Below are positions 31,914 to 40,777 of a DNA stretch of 47,816 nucleotides, piece by piece (positions within the stretch are counted from its first letter, which is position 1; each line of letters opens with the position of its first letter). Under the pieces are notes generated by a model, which was not told where the DNA came from, did no database searches, and worked only from the letters and a program-made list of their open reading frames with translations. The position numbers were made by a program, and so were the translations under genes. Source of the DNA: Leyella lascolaii (GTDB lineage Bacteria; Bacteroidota; Bacteroidia; Bacteroidales; Bacteroidaceae); NCBI RefSeq assembly GCF_900079775.1, contig NZ_LT556038.1, positions 324,679-372,494 of the forward strand, given 5' to 3'.

Positions 31914-32962
31914 TTCTGCTCCTTAACAAGGTATACGACCACCGGAAGATGGTCTGAGAATCCGTCGAGCCATATTCCTCCCGCCGTGGTACGCTTGGGC
32001 TGACCCTTGTATTTGCCCTCGGTCTGGAAGAGATACGGGCGCGAGAAAATCTGGTTTTTCCAATATTTGAGCGTGGAGTAGTCCTTGCTGCCTTTCTTGT
32101 TTACCATGTTAGGCGTCATCACAATCTGGTCGAACAGATTCCACGAACCGCTGTACATGAGCGTGCCACGCCCCTCTTTCTTCAGTATGTTATACCAAGG
32201 GTTGTACATGTCGCCCTCTCCTGTCTTGTCTGGATCAGCCTTTGCCGAGAGCATCTCGCTCATGCTCTTGTTCATGGGGTCGTCGTTCATGTCGCCCATC
32301 ACCATCACCTTGCACTCGGGATCGTCCCTGAGGAGAGAGTCCTTGAGAGCCCTCACCTGGCGTCCTGCCACCTCGCGGTAGTAAGAACCGGCGAAACGGC
32401 TGGGCCAGTGGCACACGACGATGGCGACATGCTCGCCCGCAAGGGTGCCGCTGACGGTGAGGAAGCCGCGCGTGATGTAGTCTTCCGGCATAGAGCCTTC
32501 AGGAACATATGGCACCAGCTTTACGTCGCGCACAGTGAAGAGAGCCGGATTGTAGAGCAGCGCACAGTCTATTCCGCGCTTGTCGGGACCCTCGACATGA
32601 GCGAAACGGAATCCTCTCTCGGCGAGAGGTTTCTGCGACACGAAGTCGGTGAGCACCTTGGCGTTCTCCACCTCGCTCACTCCGATGGCAGCGCATCCCA
32701 CCCCTGGCAGCACGTCGGTGCCCATGTCGGCAAGCACACGTGCCATGTTGCGCAGCTTGTGGGAGTATTTCAGACCGTTCCAGTGATACGACCCCGTAGG
32801 CAGGAACTCGTGGTCGTTCTTGCCCACATCATGACATGTGTCGAACAGGTTTTCCTGATTGTAGAACCCCACGGCGTAAGCCGAGTATTTCTTCTGTGCC
32901 GTTATCCCGGTACTGACCGAGAGCAGCAGCAACACCAAAATCAAATAACAGAATTTTCTCAT
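31910..32962 (-). CDS. Secreted endonuclease/exonuclease/phosphatase family protein
   Basis: A 350-aa exported protein with a signal peptide (residues 1-22, ending GITAQ). The fold is that of DNase I/exonuclease III. Motifs in order: VGFYNQENLFDT (metal-binding Asn/Glu), AAIGVSEVEN (Glu), GIDCALLYNP, IVVCHWPSRFAGS (His), VMVMGDMNDDPMN (Asp/Asn) and the C-terminal WLDGFSDHLPVVVYL (Asp-His). All catalytic positions look intact. It could cleave nucleic acid, or a phosphodiester in another molecule; the secretion signal makes an extracellular or periplasmic role likely. It overlaps the glycosylase gene by 4 nt. Confidence 0.9.
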   Translation of the reverse strand: MRKFCYLILVLLLLSVSTGITAQKKYSAYAVGFYNQENLFDTCHDVGKNDHEFLPTGSYHWNGLKYSHKLRNMARVLADMGTDVLPGVGCAAIGVSEVENAKVLTDFVSQKPLAERGFRFAHVEGPDKRGIDCALLYNPALFTVRDVKLVPYVPEGSMPEDYITRGFLTVSGTLAGEHVAIVVCHWPSRFAGSYYREVAGRQVRALKDSLLRDDPECKVMVMGDMNDDPMNKSMSEMLSAKADPDKTGEGDMYNPWYNILKKEGRGTLMYSGSWNLFDQIVMTPNMVNKKGSKDYSTLKYWKNQIFSRPYLFQTEGKYKGQPKRTTAGGIWLDGFSDHLPVVVYLVKEQK

Positions 32963-33394
32963 ATCTTTATATACAATATATATTTCGCTTTTTTACATTA
33001 TATCTTTCATTTTCACACAAACCCGAACAGGCTTGGCGGCATACCGCGCCGGCAGCAGTGAATTTCTGCAAATATCGGTAATAAATTTGAATAAAATGTA
33101 TTTTTCATGAAATTTTAATCGCAATGGCATACGATTTTTTCATCTGCGCGCAGACAGATGACGCTCGTGGAGCTGGTGGCAGGCACGATGACGCGGCACG
33201 GCACAGATTGACTATAATCACACACAGGCATTGCAGGCACTCCGCAATTTAACATTCAGGCACACGTAAAAACGCTTTTCGCATAAAGAGACGCACGGAA
33301 ACGCGGAAAAACACCGAAAACAGCACAACACGACAACCCACTGACACACAACCAGATACATCCCCACCTCCCCACCCTCTCACCTTCCCACCTC

Positions 33395-33520
33395 CCCCAA
33401 AGAGCCTTTCCTGCATTGCGGAAGAGCCTTTTCTGTCACACCGTAAAGCCTCTCCGAGGGCATGACAGAGGCTTTACGGAAACGCGGAAGAGGCTTTTCC
33501 GGACAGCAAGAACGGTTTCC
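33395..33520. repeat. Cluster of short GAAGAGGCTCTTCCG-type repeats, cluster 3
   Basis: Units such as AAAGAGCCTTTCCTG (33399-33413), GGAAGAGCCTTTTCTG and GGAAGAGGCTTTTCCGG lie on both sides of a perfect 13-bp inverted repeat (CCGTAAAGCCTCT 33441-33453, AGAGGCTTTACGG 33467-33479). The units therefore change orientation in the middle of the cluster. Confidence 0.72.
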
Positions 33521-33632
33521 GGACGGTGAGAACAAGCAGGAATCGGCTCACAGGACAGTGAAAACAGGTCGCGAAGACACAAAATGCGGCGGAACGGAAT
33601 GTTAAAAAACGAAGGACAGGAGATTAACATTG

Positions 33633-33775
33633 TTAAACCCGGACAGACCATCCGACTTCCATTCTTATTTCGTGCTGTTGTCAGCCGGATTGTATTCTGC
33701 CTAATCGAAGATGTGGCGTACTAAACAGGTAAAAAGCGGGTGGCAGTGTGGCGGCGGCAATGAGAAGGAATGACA
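33633..33775. mobile_element. MITE-like element, copy 3, right end lost
   Basis: The left end TTAAACCCGGACAG and the body (CTTCCATTCTTATTTCGTGC, CAGCCGGATTGTATTC, CTAATCGAAGATGTGG) match the copies at 46458 and 10918. Similarity fades after about 33775 and no right inverted repeat is found. Confidence 0.6.
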
Positions 33776-34106
33776 GGAGAATGGCAGACACATAAATATA
33801 TATATGTATGGCGGCATGACGGATTTTAAGGATTTGACAAGAAGACGGGAATGTAACCCGGAGCATATACGGAACCGGTGCGGCAAACAACGCAATACGC
33901 CCCTGAGACTTTACAATATAAAAGCCACAACCGCTCTCCGGGCTTGAGGCAATGAATGTCTTGGGGTAAAAACATCACAATATACACCAATAATAGGGCA
34001 CCTGCTGTGTTAAAACCATCAAATCATAAAAATTTAATAAAAAAGTCTTTCGCCATTAAAAATAATTTTCTTACTTTGCAAGACAAACTACATAATTTCT
34101 ATACAC

Positions 34107-36656
34107 ATGCAAAAGAAGCTCAAATTAGCAGTGATAGCCCTTTGCTGTTCGTCCGTTGCGAACGCGCAGCAAGACTCCATAGGGCTGAAGTCCGCGGCGC
34201 TAAGCGAAACGGCATTCACATTCACAGAAGCGCAGTTGGGCGAAGACGACGACATGTCGCAGAACGTGACAATCGTCAACTCGAACTCCAACATCTTCGC
34301 AAGCGAGGTGGGATATCTTTTCTCTCCGGTACGCTTCCGCTACCGCGCGTTCGACCAGAAGTTCAATGATGTCTATATCAACGGTGTACCGATGAACGAC
34401 ATGGAGAGCGGACAGTTCCGCTACTCGCTCGTGGGAGGACTCAACCAGCAGACACGCAACATGGAGTCGTCACTCCCGTTCGAGTACAACACATTCTCCG
34501 TACCGGGCATGGGAGGAGCCAACAACTACAACTTCAGACCGGCAAACATGCCCACAGGACACAGAATAACACTCAGCGGAGCCAACCGGAGCTACACCCT
34601 GCGCGGCATGTACACATTCAACACCGGACTGAGCGACAAGGGTTGGGCTTTCTCCGGAAACGTAACCTACCGATGGGCAAACGAGGGTTATGTGGAAGGA
34701 ACGTTCTACAACTCGCTCTCTTACTTCCTCGGAGTGCAGAAGGTGTTCGGAGACGGACGCCACTCTCTGGCTCTCTCGACATGGGGCAACCCCACGGAGC
34801 GCGCGTCGCAGGGAGCAGGTACGGACGAGATGTACTGGCTGGCGAACGACAAGTTCTACAACCCTTACTGGGGATATCACAACGGCAAGAAGCGCAACTC
34901 GCGCATAGTGAACGACTTCGCGCCCACAGCTCTCCTCACATGGGACTGGAACATCAGCGACAACGCGAAGCTCACGACGTCTATCATGGGGAAATACAGC
35001 ATGTACAAGAACACAAAGCTCAACTACAACAACACTGACAACCCCCACCCCAACTACTGGAAGAACATGCCGAGCAGCTACTACGACGTGTGGGACGAGA
35101 CCGACTACAACAACCGCACGGAACAGAACCTTGCCGACTGGAATACGGCTTATCAGTTCTGGACAGCATCAAAAGCCAACAGACAGATAAACTGGGACCG
35201 CCTGTACTACTCCAACGCACAGATATCAAAGCTGGGGCAGGACGCCATGTACTACATACAGGCAAAGCACAACAACGCGCTCACCGTGTCGCTGGCATCC
35301 ACACTCAACAAGCAGATAGACAAGGACAAGTCGTGGAACATAGGCATCATAGCCGCCACAAACAAAGGCATGCACTACCAGACAATGGAGGATATGCTCG
35401 GAGCAACCACATACCACAACATCAACACCTATGCGCTGGGCACATACTCACGCGACGCTGACGAGATACAGTACGACCTCAACAACCGCGACGCGCTCGT
35501 GAAGACCGGCGACAGGTTCGGTTACGACTACAACCTGCTCGTGAACAACGGCAAGCTTTGGACAAGCTACAGCGAGAACTTCGGACCGCTGCACTACACG
35601 ATAGGCGCGAAAATGGGATACACCACAATGCAGCGCGACGGCAAGATGCGCAACGGTATGGCGGCAAACAACTCATACGGCAAGAGCAAGACGGCTGAGT
35701 TTCTCGACGGAGGCGTGAAGTTCGGCTCCACTCTCAACCTCGGACGGGGCAACACACTCACATTCGGAATAGGCTACGAGCACCGCGCTCCGCAGGCACG
35801 CACGGCATTCGCCTCACCTGAAATAAACAACGACTTCGTTGTAAACCTCAAGAACGAGCGCGTGTTCAGCACCGAACTCGGATACCAGTTGCAGAACTCG
35901 TGGCTCCACGCCAACATAAACGCTTACTACAGCCGCCTTACCAACGTCACCGACTGGCAGAACTACTACTTCGACGACATCAACTCCTTCTCCTACGTGT
36001 CGCTCACCGGCATCAAGAAAGAATACTACGGAGTGGAGGCAGGACTGAAATTCAAGGTGACAAGCGCACTCGACGTGAAACTCATCGGAACGATAAGCGA
36101 GGCTAAGATACTGGAGAACTCGAAGGTGAGATACATGAACTCCACAAGCGCACAGTACGTGGACGACATCGTCTACAACAAGGACATGCGCGACTCCGGC
36201 ACCCCGCTCACCGCGGCAAGCCTCGGAGTGAGCTACCATCAGGGCGGATGGTACATCGACCTTAACTGCAACTACTACGATAGAATATACCTGTCTTACG
36301 CTCCGAGCTACCGATACAAGGAGACTCTCGACAGAAGACAGGAGATATACGGCACCGTATACGACAACGACGGCAACCTCCGTCCGGGAGCGGTGGCACA
36401 GGCCAAAGGCAAAGGCGGATTCATGCTCGACGGCTCAATAGGACGAAGCATATACCTCAAACACGGATCGCTGTCCATCAACCTCATGGTGACAAACATT
36501 CTCAACAACCAGAACATATGCACCGGAGGATACGAACAGAGCCGCAGCGACTACACCAACTCCGGAAACATCAGGGCATACCGCTTCTCAAGAAACCCGA
36601 TGAAATTCTATGCCTACGGAACAAACGGAATGCTGAACATCGCCTACAAATTCTAA
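34107..36656 (+). CDS. TonB-dependent outer-membrane receptor
   Basis: An 849-aa outer-membrane receptor. The signal peptide (1-20) ends VANAQQ. There is no CarboxypepD_reg domain; the plug begins soon after (VTIVNSNSNIFASEVGYLF, RYRAFDQKFNDVYINGVPMN, DMESGQFRYSLVGGLNQQTR). A large barrel rich in aromatic and Asn residues follows and ends NGMLNIAYKF with a terminal Phe. It differs from SusC-type receptors and has no SusD partner. The next gene, a DUF5689-type lipoprotein, starts 12 nt after its stop, so the two and the lipoprotein at 37553 form an operon. Its cargo is unknown; the nearby nucleases suggest nucleic-acid fragments or phosphate-containing products (inference). Confidence 0.9.
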   Translation: MQKKLKLAVIALCCSSVANAQQDSIGLKSAALSETAFTFTEAQLGEDDDMSQNVTIVNSNSNIFASEVGYLFSPVRFRYRAFDQKFNDVYINGVPMNDMESGQFRYSLVGGLNQQTRNMESSLPFEYNTFSVPGMGGANNYNFRPANMPTGHRITLSGANRSYTLRGMYTFNTGLSDKGWAFSGNVTYRWANEGYVEGTFYNSLSYFLGVQKVFGDGRHSLALSTWGNPTERASQGAGTDEMYWLANDKFYNPYWGYHNGKKRNSRIVNDFAPTALLTWDWNISDNAKLTTSIMGKYSMYKNTKLNYNNTDNPHPNYWKNMPSSYYDVWDETDYNNRTEQNLADWNTAYQFWTASKANRQINWDRLYYSNAQISKLGQDAMYYIQAKHNNALTVSLASTLNKQIDKDKSWNIGIIAATNKGMHYQTMEDMLGATTYHNINTYALGTYSRDADEIQYDLNNRDALVKTGDRFGYDYNLLVNNGKLWTSYSENFGPLHYTIGAKMGYTTMQRDGKMRNGMAANNSYGKSKTAEFLDGGVKFGSTLNLGRGNTLTFGIGYEHRAPQARTAFASPEINNDFVVNLKNERVFSTELGYQLQNSWLHANINAYYSRLTNVTDWQNYYFDDINSFSYVSLTGIKKEYYGVEAGLKFKVTSALDVKLIGTISEAKILENSKVRYMNSTSAQYVDDIVYNKDMRDSGTPLTAASLGVSYHQGGWYIDLNCNYYDRIYLSYAPSYRYKETLDRRQEIYGTVYDNDGNLRPGAVAQAKGKGGFMLDGSIGRSIYLKHGSLSINLMVTNILNNQNICTGGYEQSRSDYTNSGNIRAYRFSRNPMKFYAYGTNGMLNIAYKF

Positions 36657-36668
36657 AACACGACAATT

Positions 36669-37514
36669 ATGAAAAATATGAAATATCTTAAACTCATAAT
36701 GCTCGCACTCATTTGCGGCATGACTCTCACGTCGTGTATGGACGACGACTGGGATGACCCCAACGGGACAAGCATACCCTACGGCAACAACTCAATAAAG
36801 GAAACCAACCTGAAGACCATCGCCGAAGTGAGGGAGATGTTCAAGGACAAGATAAACACGTCCTACGCATACGAGCAAGTGACCGAGCCGATTCAGATAA
36901 AAGGCTATGTCACAGGAAACGACGTGCAGGGCAACATCTACAACGAGATAGCGTTGCAGGACGAGACGGGAGCCATCATCATCGCGATAGCGCAGGGTGG
37001 CATAAACGGATACCTGCCTGTGGGAACCGAAATACTCGTTGAACTGAAGGACCTATACGTGGGCAACTACGGCAAACAGGCTGAAATAGGCACTCTCTAC
37101 ACCAATAAGAACGGCAACACATACGTGAGCCGGATGAACAGATTCCTGTGGCAGGACCACTTCATGATAACCGGAGGATATAAGGTGATTGAACCTGAGG
37201 TGTTCGCCGACGGAAACGAGAAGACCAAATGGACCTTCGACAAGGACAGCGGGAAGCTCGGAGTGATAAAGAACGTCACGATAAAGGGTGCTTCGGAGAC
37301 CACAACCTTCTCCGACCCGAACGGAAGCCAGTCCGTAAGCCTCAACTTCAACGAGCAGCCGAACAGCGTGATGATATACACATCGCCATACTGCGACTTC
37401 GCCGGACGTACCGTACCGCAAGGCAAATGCAACATTACCGGCATATTCAAACGCTACAACGACTCCTGGGAGATAATAATTCGCTCGATAGACGACGTTG
37501 AGGAAGTGAAATAA
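36669..37514 (+). CDS. DUF5689-type (OB-fold-like) lipoprotein
   Basis: A 281-aa lipoprotein with the lipobox LTSC (Cys near residue 22), followed by MDDDWDDPNG, an acidic stretch often linked to surface export in Bacteroidetes. TIAEVREMFKDKIN, PIQIKGYVTGNDVQGNIYNE and IALQDETGAIIIAI then YLPVGTEILVELKDLYVGNY are the strands of an OB-fold-like domain of the DUF5689 type. The C-terminal half has a second beta domain (VKNVTIKGASETTTFSDPNG-like, ending SWEIIIRSIDDVEEVK). OB folds frequently bind nucleic acids or sugars. It is co-transcribed with the TonB receptor and may capture the ligand at the surface. Confidence 0.78.
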   Translation: MKNMKYLKLIMLALICGMTLTSCMDDDWDDPNGTSIPYGNNSIKETNLKTIAEVREMFKDKINTSYAYEQVTEPIQIKGYVTGNDVQGNIYNEIALQDETGAIIIAIAQGGINGYLPVGTEILVELKDLYVGNYGKQAEIGTLYTNKNGNTYVSRMNRFLWQDHFMITGGYKVIEPEVFADGNEKTKWTFDKDSGKLGVIKNVTIKGASETTTFSDPNGSQSVSLNFNEQPNSVMIYTSPYCDFAGRTVPQGKCNITGIFKRYNDSWEIIIRSIDDVEEVK

Positions 37515-37552
37515 CAAAAACAACATTATAACATAAACAAAAAGATAACATT

Positions 37553-39184
37553 ATGAAAAAGATATTATATTCGGTGATTGCTCTCACAATGGCGGCATTC
37601 ACATTCACAAGTTGCGAAGACGTTCCGGCGCCTTATGACGACCCTAACAACAACGGAGGAGGTCAGGAACTGCCCGAAGGCGTGCTCCTCGACCAGAACT
37701 TCACATCGTCGCTCGGCGACTTCACATCAAAAGCTGCGAGCGGAAACCTGAACTGGTATAACGACTTCTCAAGTGCCATGGTGACAGGATATCAGGACTT
37801 CAACGGCGACGGCGTGAAAGAATATCAGGCGGGCGTGACATTCCTCGTAGGTCCGGAAATAGATTTCACAGACGTTACCGAGGCCCACATCACCATCAAC
37901 CACGCACTGAACTATACATATGGAGACATAAACGCCAACAACTCCATCGTGATAAGCAAGGACTATACAGGCGACGTGACAACCGCCACATGGGAGGTGC
38001 TGAACTACAACACTGACGGACTCGGCAACAGTTTTACTTTCGTGGAGAACAACGTGAATATCCCGGCCGAATATATGGGAGGCAAAGCAGTCATCGCACT
38101 GCGCCACACATGCAGCGAGACAAGAACCTCTACATGGGAGGTGAAAAGTCTGAAAGTGCAGGAAGGCAAGGTGGATGAGACTCCCGAAACTCCCAGTGAA
38201 GGCGATGCCTACATAGACGAGCCATTCTCAAGCAGCTTCGGTTCTTTCTCTGTCAAGACAATAAAAGGCACACCTTGGATTATCGACTACAGCACGGCAA
38301 AAGCTACCGGATACGACAACGCTACCAAAGAGACAACACCTTCTGAAAGCTACATCATATCCTCACCTGTGAATCTGAGCGCGTCTAAAGGTGCATACAT
38401 CACATTTGAGTATATCCTGAGATATGTCACAAACTACGGTACACCTGTTGAAGGTATAAACAACAAGGTTCTTATAACAGACAACTACACCGGTGACCCG
38501 ACAACAACAAACTGGACCGACATCACAGGAACACTGACTGAAGGCAGAGACTGGACAACATGGTATACATACTCAGCCAATGTACCCGAAACATTTGTAG
38601 GAAAGAACAATGTAGTTATGGCACTCTACTATTCTTGCGAAACCAGTTCAGGAACATGGGAGGTTAAGAACCTGAAGATGAAAGAAGGCAAAGCTGAAGA
38701 GGGAGAGAATCCTGGTGAGGATCCAGACAAGCCTGGAACAGGCGGTGAAGGCAAGGCTACCGTGACAAAATCAGAAAATATCATTACAATGATTGACCCT
38801 GATGCTACAGCTTCCGCAAACACAATCACATGCGATCTTAACACATACGGTTGGGCAAACAACTCAGACCCTACACTCGTAACACTCAGCGATGGCACGA
38901 CAATCGCCTTCGCAAAGGAAGGTGGATACAACGCACCGAAATTCTATGAGTTGACTAAGGGCGTCCGTATGTACGCACTCAATTCCATGACAGTAACCGG
39001 ATCAAAGAAGATTGCAAAGATTGTTGTGACATGCGATAGCTATAATGGAACTATTTATGTGGGTAATGACAAACTTTATACCGACATAACAGAAAACGTA
39101 TGGAAGATGGTTAATGACCACACAGATATCAAAGGAGGAGTTCAGGTTCGTGTTCAGAAACTGGAAATAACTTACGCTGAATAA
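37553..39184 (+). CDS. Multidomain surface lipoprotein with two choice-of-anchor-J-like repeats
   Basis: A 543-aa lipoprotein; the lipobox is TFTSCEDVPAPYDD (Cys near residue 21). Two homologous beta domains follow: residues about 45-205 (LLDQNFTSSLGDFTSK to STWEVKSLKVQEGK) and about 220-380 (YIDEPFSSSFGSFSVK to GTWEVKNLKMKEGK). Both end with the same TWEVK-LK-EGK pattern, indicating internal duplication, and fit DUF5017/choice-of-anchor-J-type domains. A Pro/Gly/Glu linker (about 385-405) leads to a third beta domain ending VQVRVQKLEITYAE. The third part is somewhat more AT-rich. It is the last gene of the TonB receptor operon, probably a surface-exposed binding protein. Confidence 0.75.
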   Translation: MKKILYSVIALTMAAFTFTSCEDVPAPYDDPNNNGGGQELPEGVLLDQNFTSSLGDFTSKAASGNLNWYNDFSSAMVTGYQDFNGDGVKEYQAGVTFLVGPEIDFTDVTEAHITINHALNYTYGDINANNSIVISKDYTGDVTTATWEVLNYNTDGLGNSFTFVENNVNIPAEYMGGKAVIALRHTCSETRTSTWEVKSLKVQEGKVDETPETPSEGDAYIDEPFSSSFGSFSVKTIKGTPWIIDYSTAKATGYDNATKETTPSESYIISSPVNLSASKGAYITFEYILRYVTNYGTPVEGINNKVLITDNYTGDPTTTNWTDITGTLTEGRDWTTWYTYSANVPETFVGKNNVVMALYYSCETSSGTWEVKNLKMKEGKAEEGENPGEDPDKPGTGGEGKATVTKSENIITMIDPDATASANTITCDLNTYGWANNSDPTLVTLSDGTTIAFAKEGGYNAPKFYELTKGVRMYALNSMTVTGSKKIAKIVVTCDSYNGTIYVGNDKLYTDITENVWKMVNDHTDIKGGVQVRVQKLEITYAE

Positions 39185-39202
39185 ATAAATTATCATAAAA
39201 CG

Positions 39203-39234
39203 TTTGGCAGGCTGCAGAATTATTCGTAATTTTG
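39203..39234 (+). promoter_or_regulatory. Promoter of rpmE2 inside a hairpin
   Basis: TTTG (39203-39206), a 20-nt spacer and TAATTTTG (39227-39234) match the consensus. The inverted repeat AGGCTGCAGAATT (39209-39221) / AATTTTGCAGCCT (39228-39240) spans the spacer and the -7 box, and probably also ends the upstream operon. Confidence 0.75.
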
Positions 39235-39280
39235 CAGCCTGTTACGTAGAATCATAATTAACAATTATATTTAAGATAAA

Positions 39281-39532
39281 ATGAAAAAAGGTATTCATCC
39301 AGAAAACTATCGCCCCGTCGTATTCAAGGATATGTCCAACGGCGATATGTTCCTTACACGTTCTACATGCAAGACTACAGAGACAGTAGAATTTGAAGGT
39401 GAGACTTATCCGGTAGTTAAAGTCGAAATTTCCAGTTCATCACACCCCTTCTACACAGGCAAGAACAAGCTCGTTGACACTGCCGGTCGTGTGGATAAGT
39501 TCATGAGCCGTTACGGAAAGACACGTAAATAA
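39281..39532 (+). CDS. rpmE2: 50S ribosomal protein L31, type B
   Basis: An 83-aa ribosomal protein. It starts [20 protein letters not shown], with the YRPVVF of L31 and the C-terminal [20 protein letters not shown] then MSRYGKTRK. Only one Cys is present (STCKTTE), so the zinc-binding Cys pairs of the C+ paralogue are absent, which fits the zinc-free type B. It has its own promoter and terminator and interrupts a series of surface-protein genes. Confidence 0.95.
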   Translation: MKKGIHPENYRPVVFKDMSNGDMFLTRSTCKTTETVEFEGETYPVVKVEISSSSHPFYTGKNKLVDTAGRVDKFMSRYGKTRK

Positions 39533-39562
39533 ATATATCATTTTATATTTAAACATATACGG

Positions 39563-39608
39563 AAAGTGTATTCATGTGTAGTTGCATATACGCATGAATG
39601 CACTTTTT
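39563..39608 (+). terminator. Rho-independent terminator of rpmE2
   Basis: Stem AAAGTGTATTCATG (39563-39576) with CATGAATGCACTTT (39593-39606), one mismatch, followed by further T. Confidence 0.8.
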
Positions 39609-39660
39609 TAATTCTCCATATTTAAGGAAAACATTTATTTTACTACATAAAAACAGACAT

Positions 39661-40587
39661 ATGAAACATCTGAAATATCTTATTTGTCTGCTTGGCATCG
39701 CATTCACGCTGTATTCATGCAGCAGCGACGATGACAATAATGGTGGCAACGGCAACGGCACGACAACCGAAGAGGCAAACGCCAACAGGAATGTGGTAAC
39801 GACAGACGCTGCTGTCGAAAGACTCGAATTCCCCAAGCTTAAAGGCGGAAACAGCATTGTGCTGGTGCACAGGACTACCGGAGACAGGCAGTACGACCGC
39901 GATGAGGTGAACTATTGCGTTGAATGGGACTGTGACAAAAAGGCTCAGCGATGGTCGTGCTATCAGATGCACAGGGGATATACCGGCAGTTACAGCCGCG
40001 TGGTTGACGGTTACCTGTTCGACCCGAACCTTACAACCTCACAATATCTCGACAAAGATTACTTCTACGGTTCGGGCTTCGACCACGGTCACATATGCCC
40101 AAACGCCGACCGGAAATACTCATACAAGGCAAACGAACAGACATTCTATCTTACCAACATGCAGCCGCAATACAGGCGGTTCAACGGCTACAGCTCGTCC
40201 GGAAACGACAAGGGCGAGGGTCTTTGGGTGAGAATGGAGGAAAAGGTAAGAAGCTGGTCGCCAGCCGCAACGACCGACACGCTCTACGTCTGCAAGGGTG
40301 GCACGATAGACAAGGAAAGCAACATCATCAGGAGAATACAGGGAAAGCTCATCGTTCCAAGGTATTTCTTCATGGCATGTCTGCTCAAAAACAGCATGGG
40401 ATACCGTGCTATAGCTTTCTGGGCAGAGCAGAAGGATGAATGGAAAACATATGACGACCTTGCCGACTACGCCATCACAATAGATGAACTGGAACGTAAG
40501 ACGGGCATAGATTTCTTCTGCAATCTTCCGGATAAGACCGAAAACGAGGTTGAAAAAAAGATTGTGCTGAATGTGTGGGGGCTTTAG
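39661..40587 (+). CDS. DNA/RNA non-specific endonuclease, lipoprotein (NucA-like)
   Basis: A 308-aa lipoprotein; the lipobox is TLYSC (Cys near residue 20), followed by acidic SSDDDNNGGN. The catalytic core of the beta-beta-alpha metal nuclease family is visible: GFDHGHICPNADRKYS, in which DHGH replaces the usual DRGH and its last His is the general base, and TFYLTNMQPQYRRFNG, whose Asn binds the metal. DTLYVCKGGTID and the C-terminal LERKTGIDFFCNLPD also belong to the family. Anchored outside the cell, it would degrade extracellular DNA and RNA. The start is the ATG at 39661, where the signal peptide begins; 21 codons upstream are in frame but lie in AT-rich non-coding sequence. Confidence 0.9.
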   Translation: MKHLKYLICLLGIAFTLYSCSSDDDNNGGNGNGTTTEEANANRNVVTTDAAVERLEFPKLKGGNSIVLVHRTTGDRQYDRDEVNYCVEWDCDKKAQRWSCYQMHRGYTGSYSRVVDGYLFDPNLTTSQYLDKDYFYGSGFDHGHICPNADRKYSYKANEQTFYLTNMQPQYRRFNGYSSSGNDKGEGLWVRMEEKVRSWSPAATTDTLYVCKGGTIDKESNIIRRIQGKLIVPRYFFMACLLKNSMGYRAIAFWAEQKDEWKTYDDLADYAITIDELERKTGIDFFCNLPDKTENEVEKKIVLNVWGL

Positions 40588-40640
40588 CCGCCTTAGACAA
40601 AGGCATGACAAAGTCTTCGGAACACCAGCATTAAAAAATA

Positions 40641-40685
40641 AAAAGCGACAGGCAGGAATCATGTAAGTTCCTGCCTGTCGCTTTT
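40641..40685. terminator. Bidirectional terminator between convergent genes
   Basis: A perfect 18-bp stem (40641-40658 with 40668-40685, 9-nt loop) with an A-run at one end and a T-run at the other. It serves the nuclease gene (plus) and the lipoprotein gene (minus). Confidence 0.92.
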
Positions 40686-40777
40686 TCAATGCACTCCGGC
40701 ATTATCCGGAAGATTCATCTGTATGAATTTCTGAATATTCCAATGCGTCAAACGAGTCTCGCGCACTTTCCGAAACC

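Larger units (their letters stand above)
32963..34106. other. 1.1-kb intergenic region, repeats only
   Basis: No gene is supported between the secreted nuclease and the TonB receptor. It holds the GC-rich repeat cluster at 33395 and the MITE-like remnant at 33633. 32963-33394 shows no clear element; 33776-34072 shows none besides AT-rich promoter-like sequence near 34065-34080 (CTTACTTTG). Confidence 0.6.
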
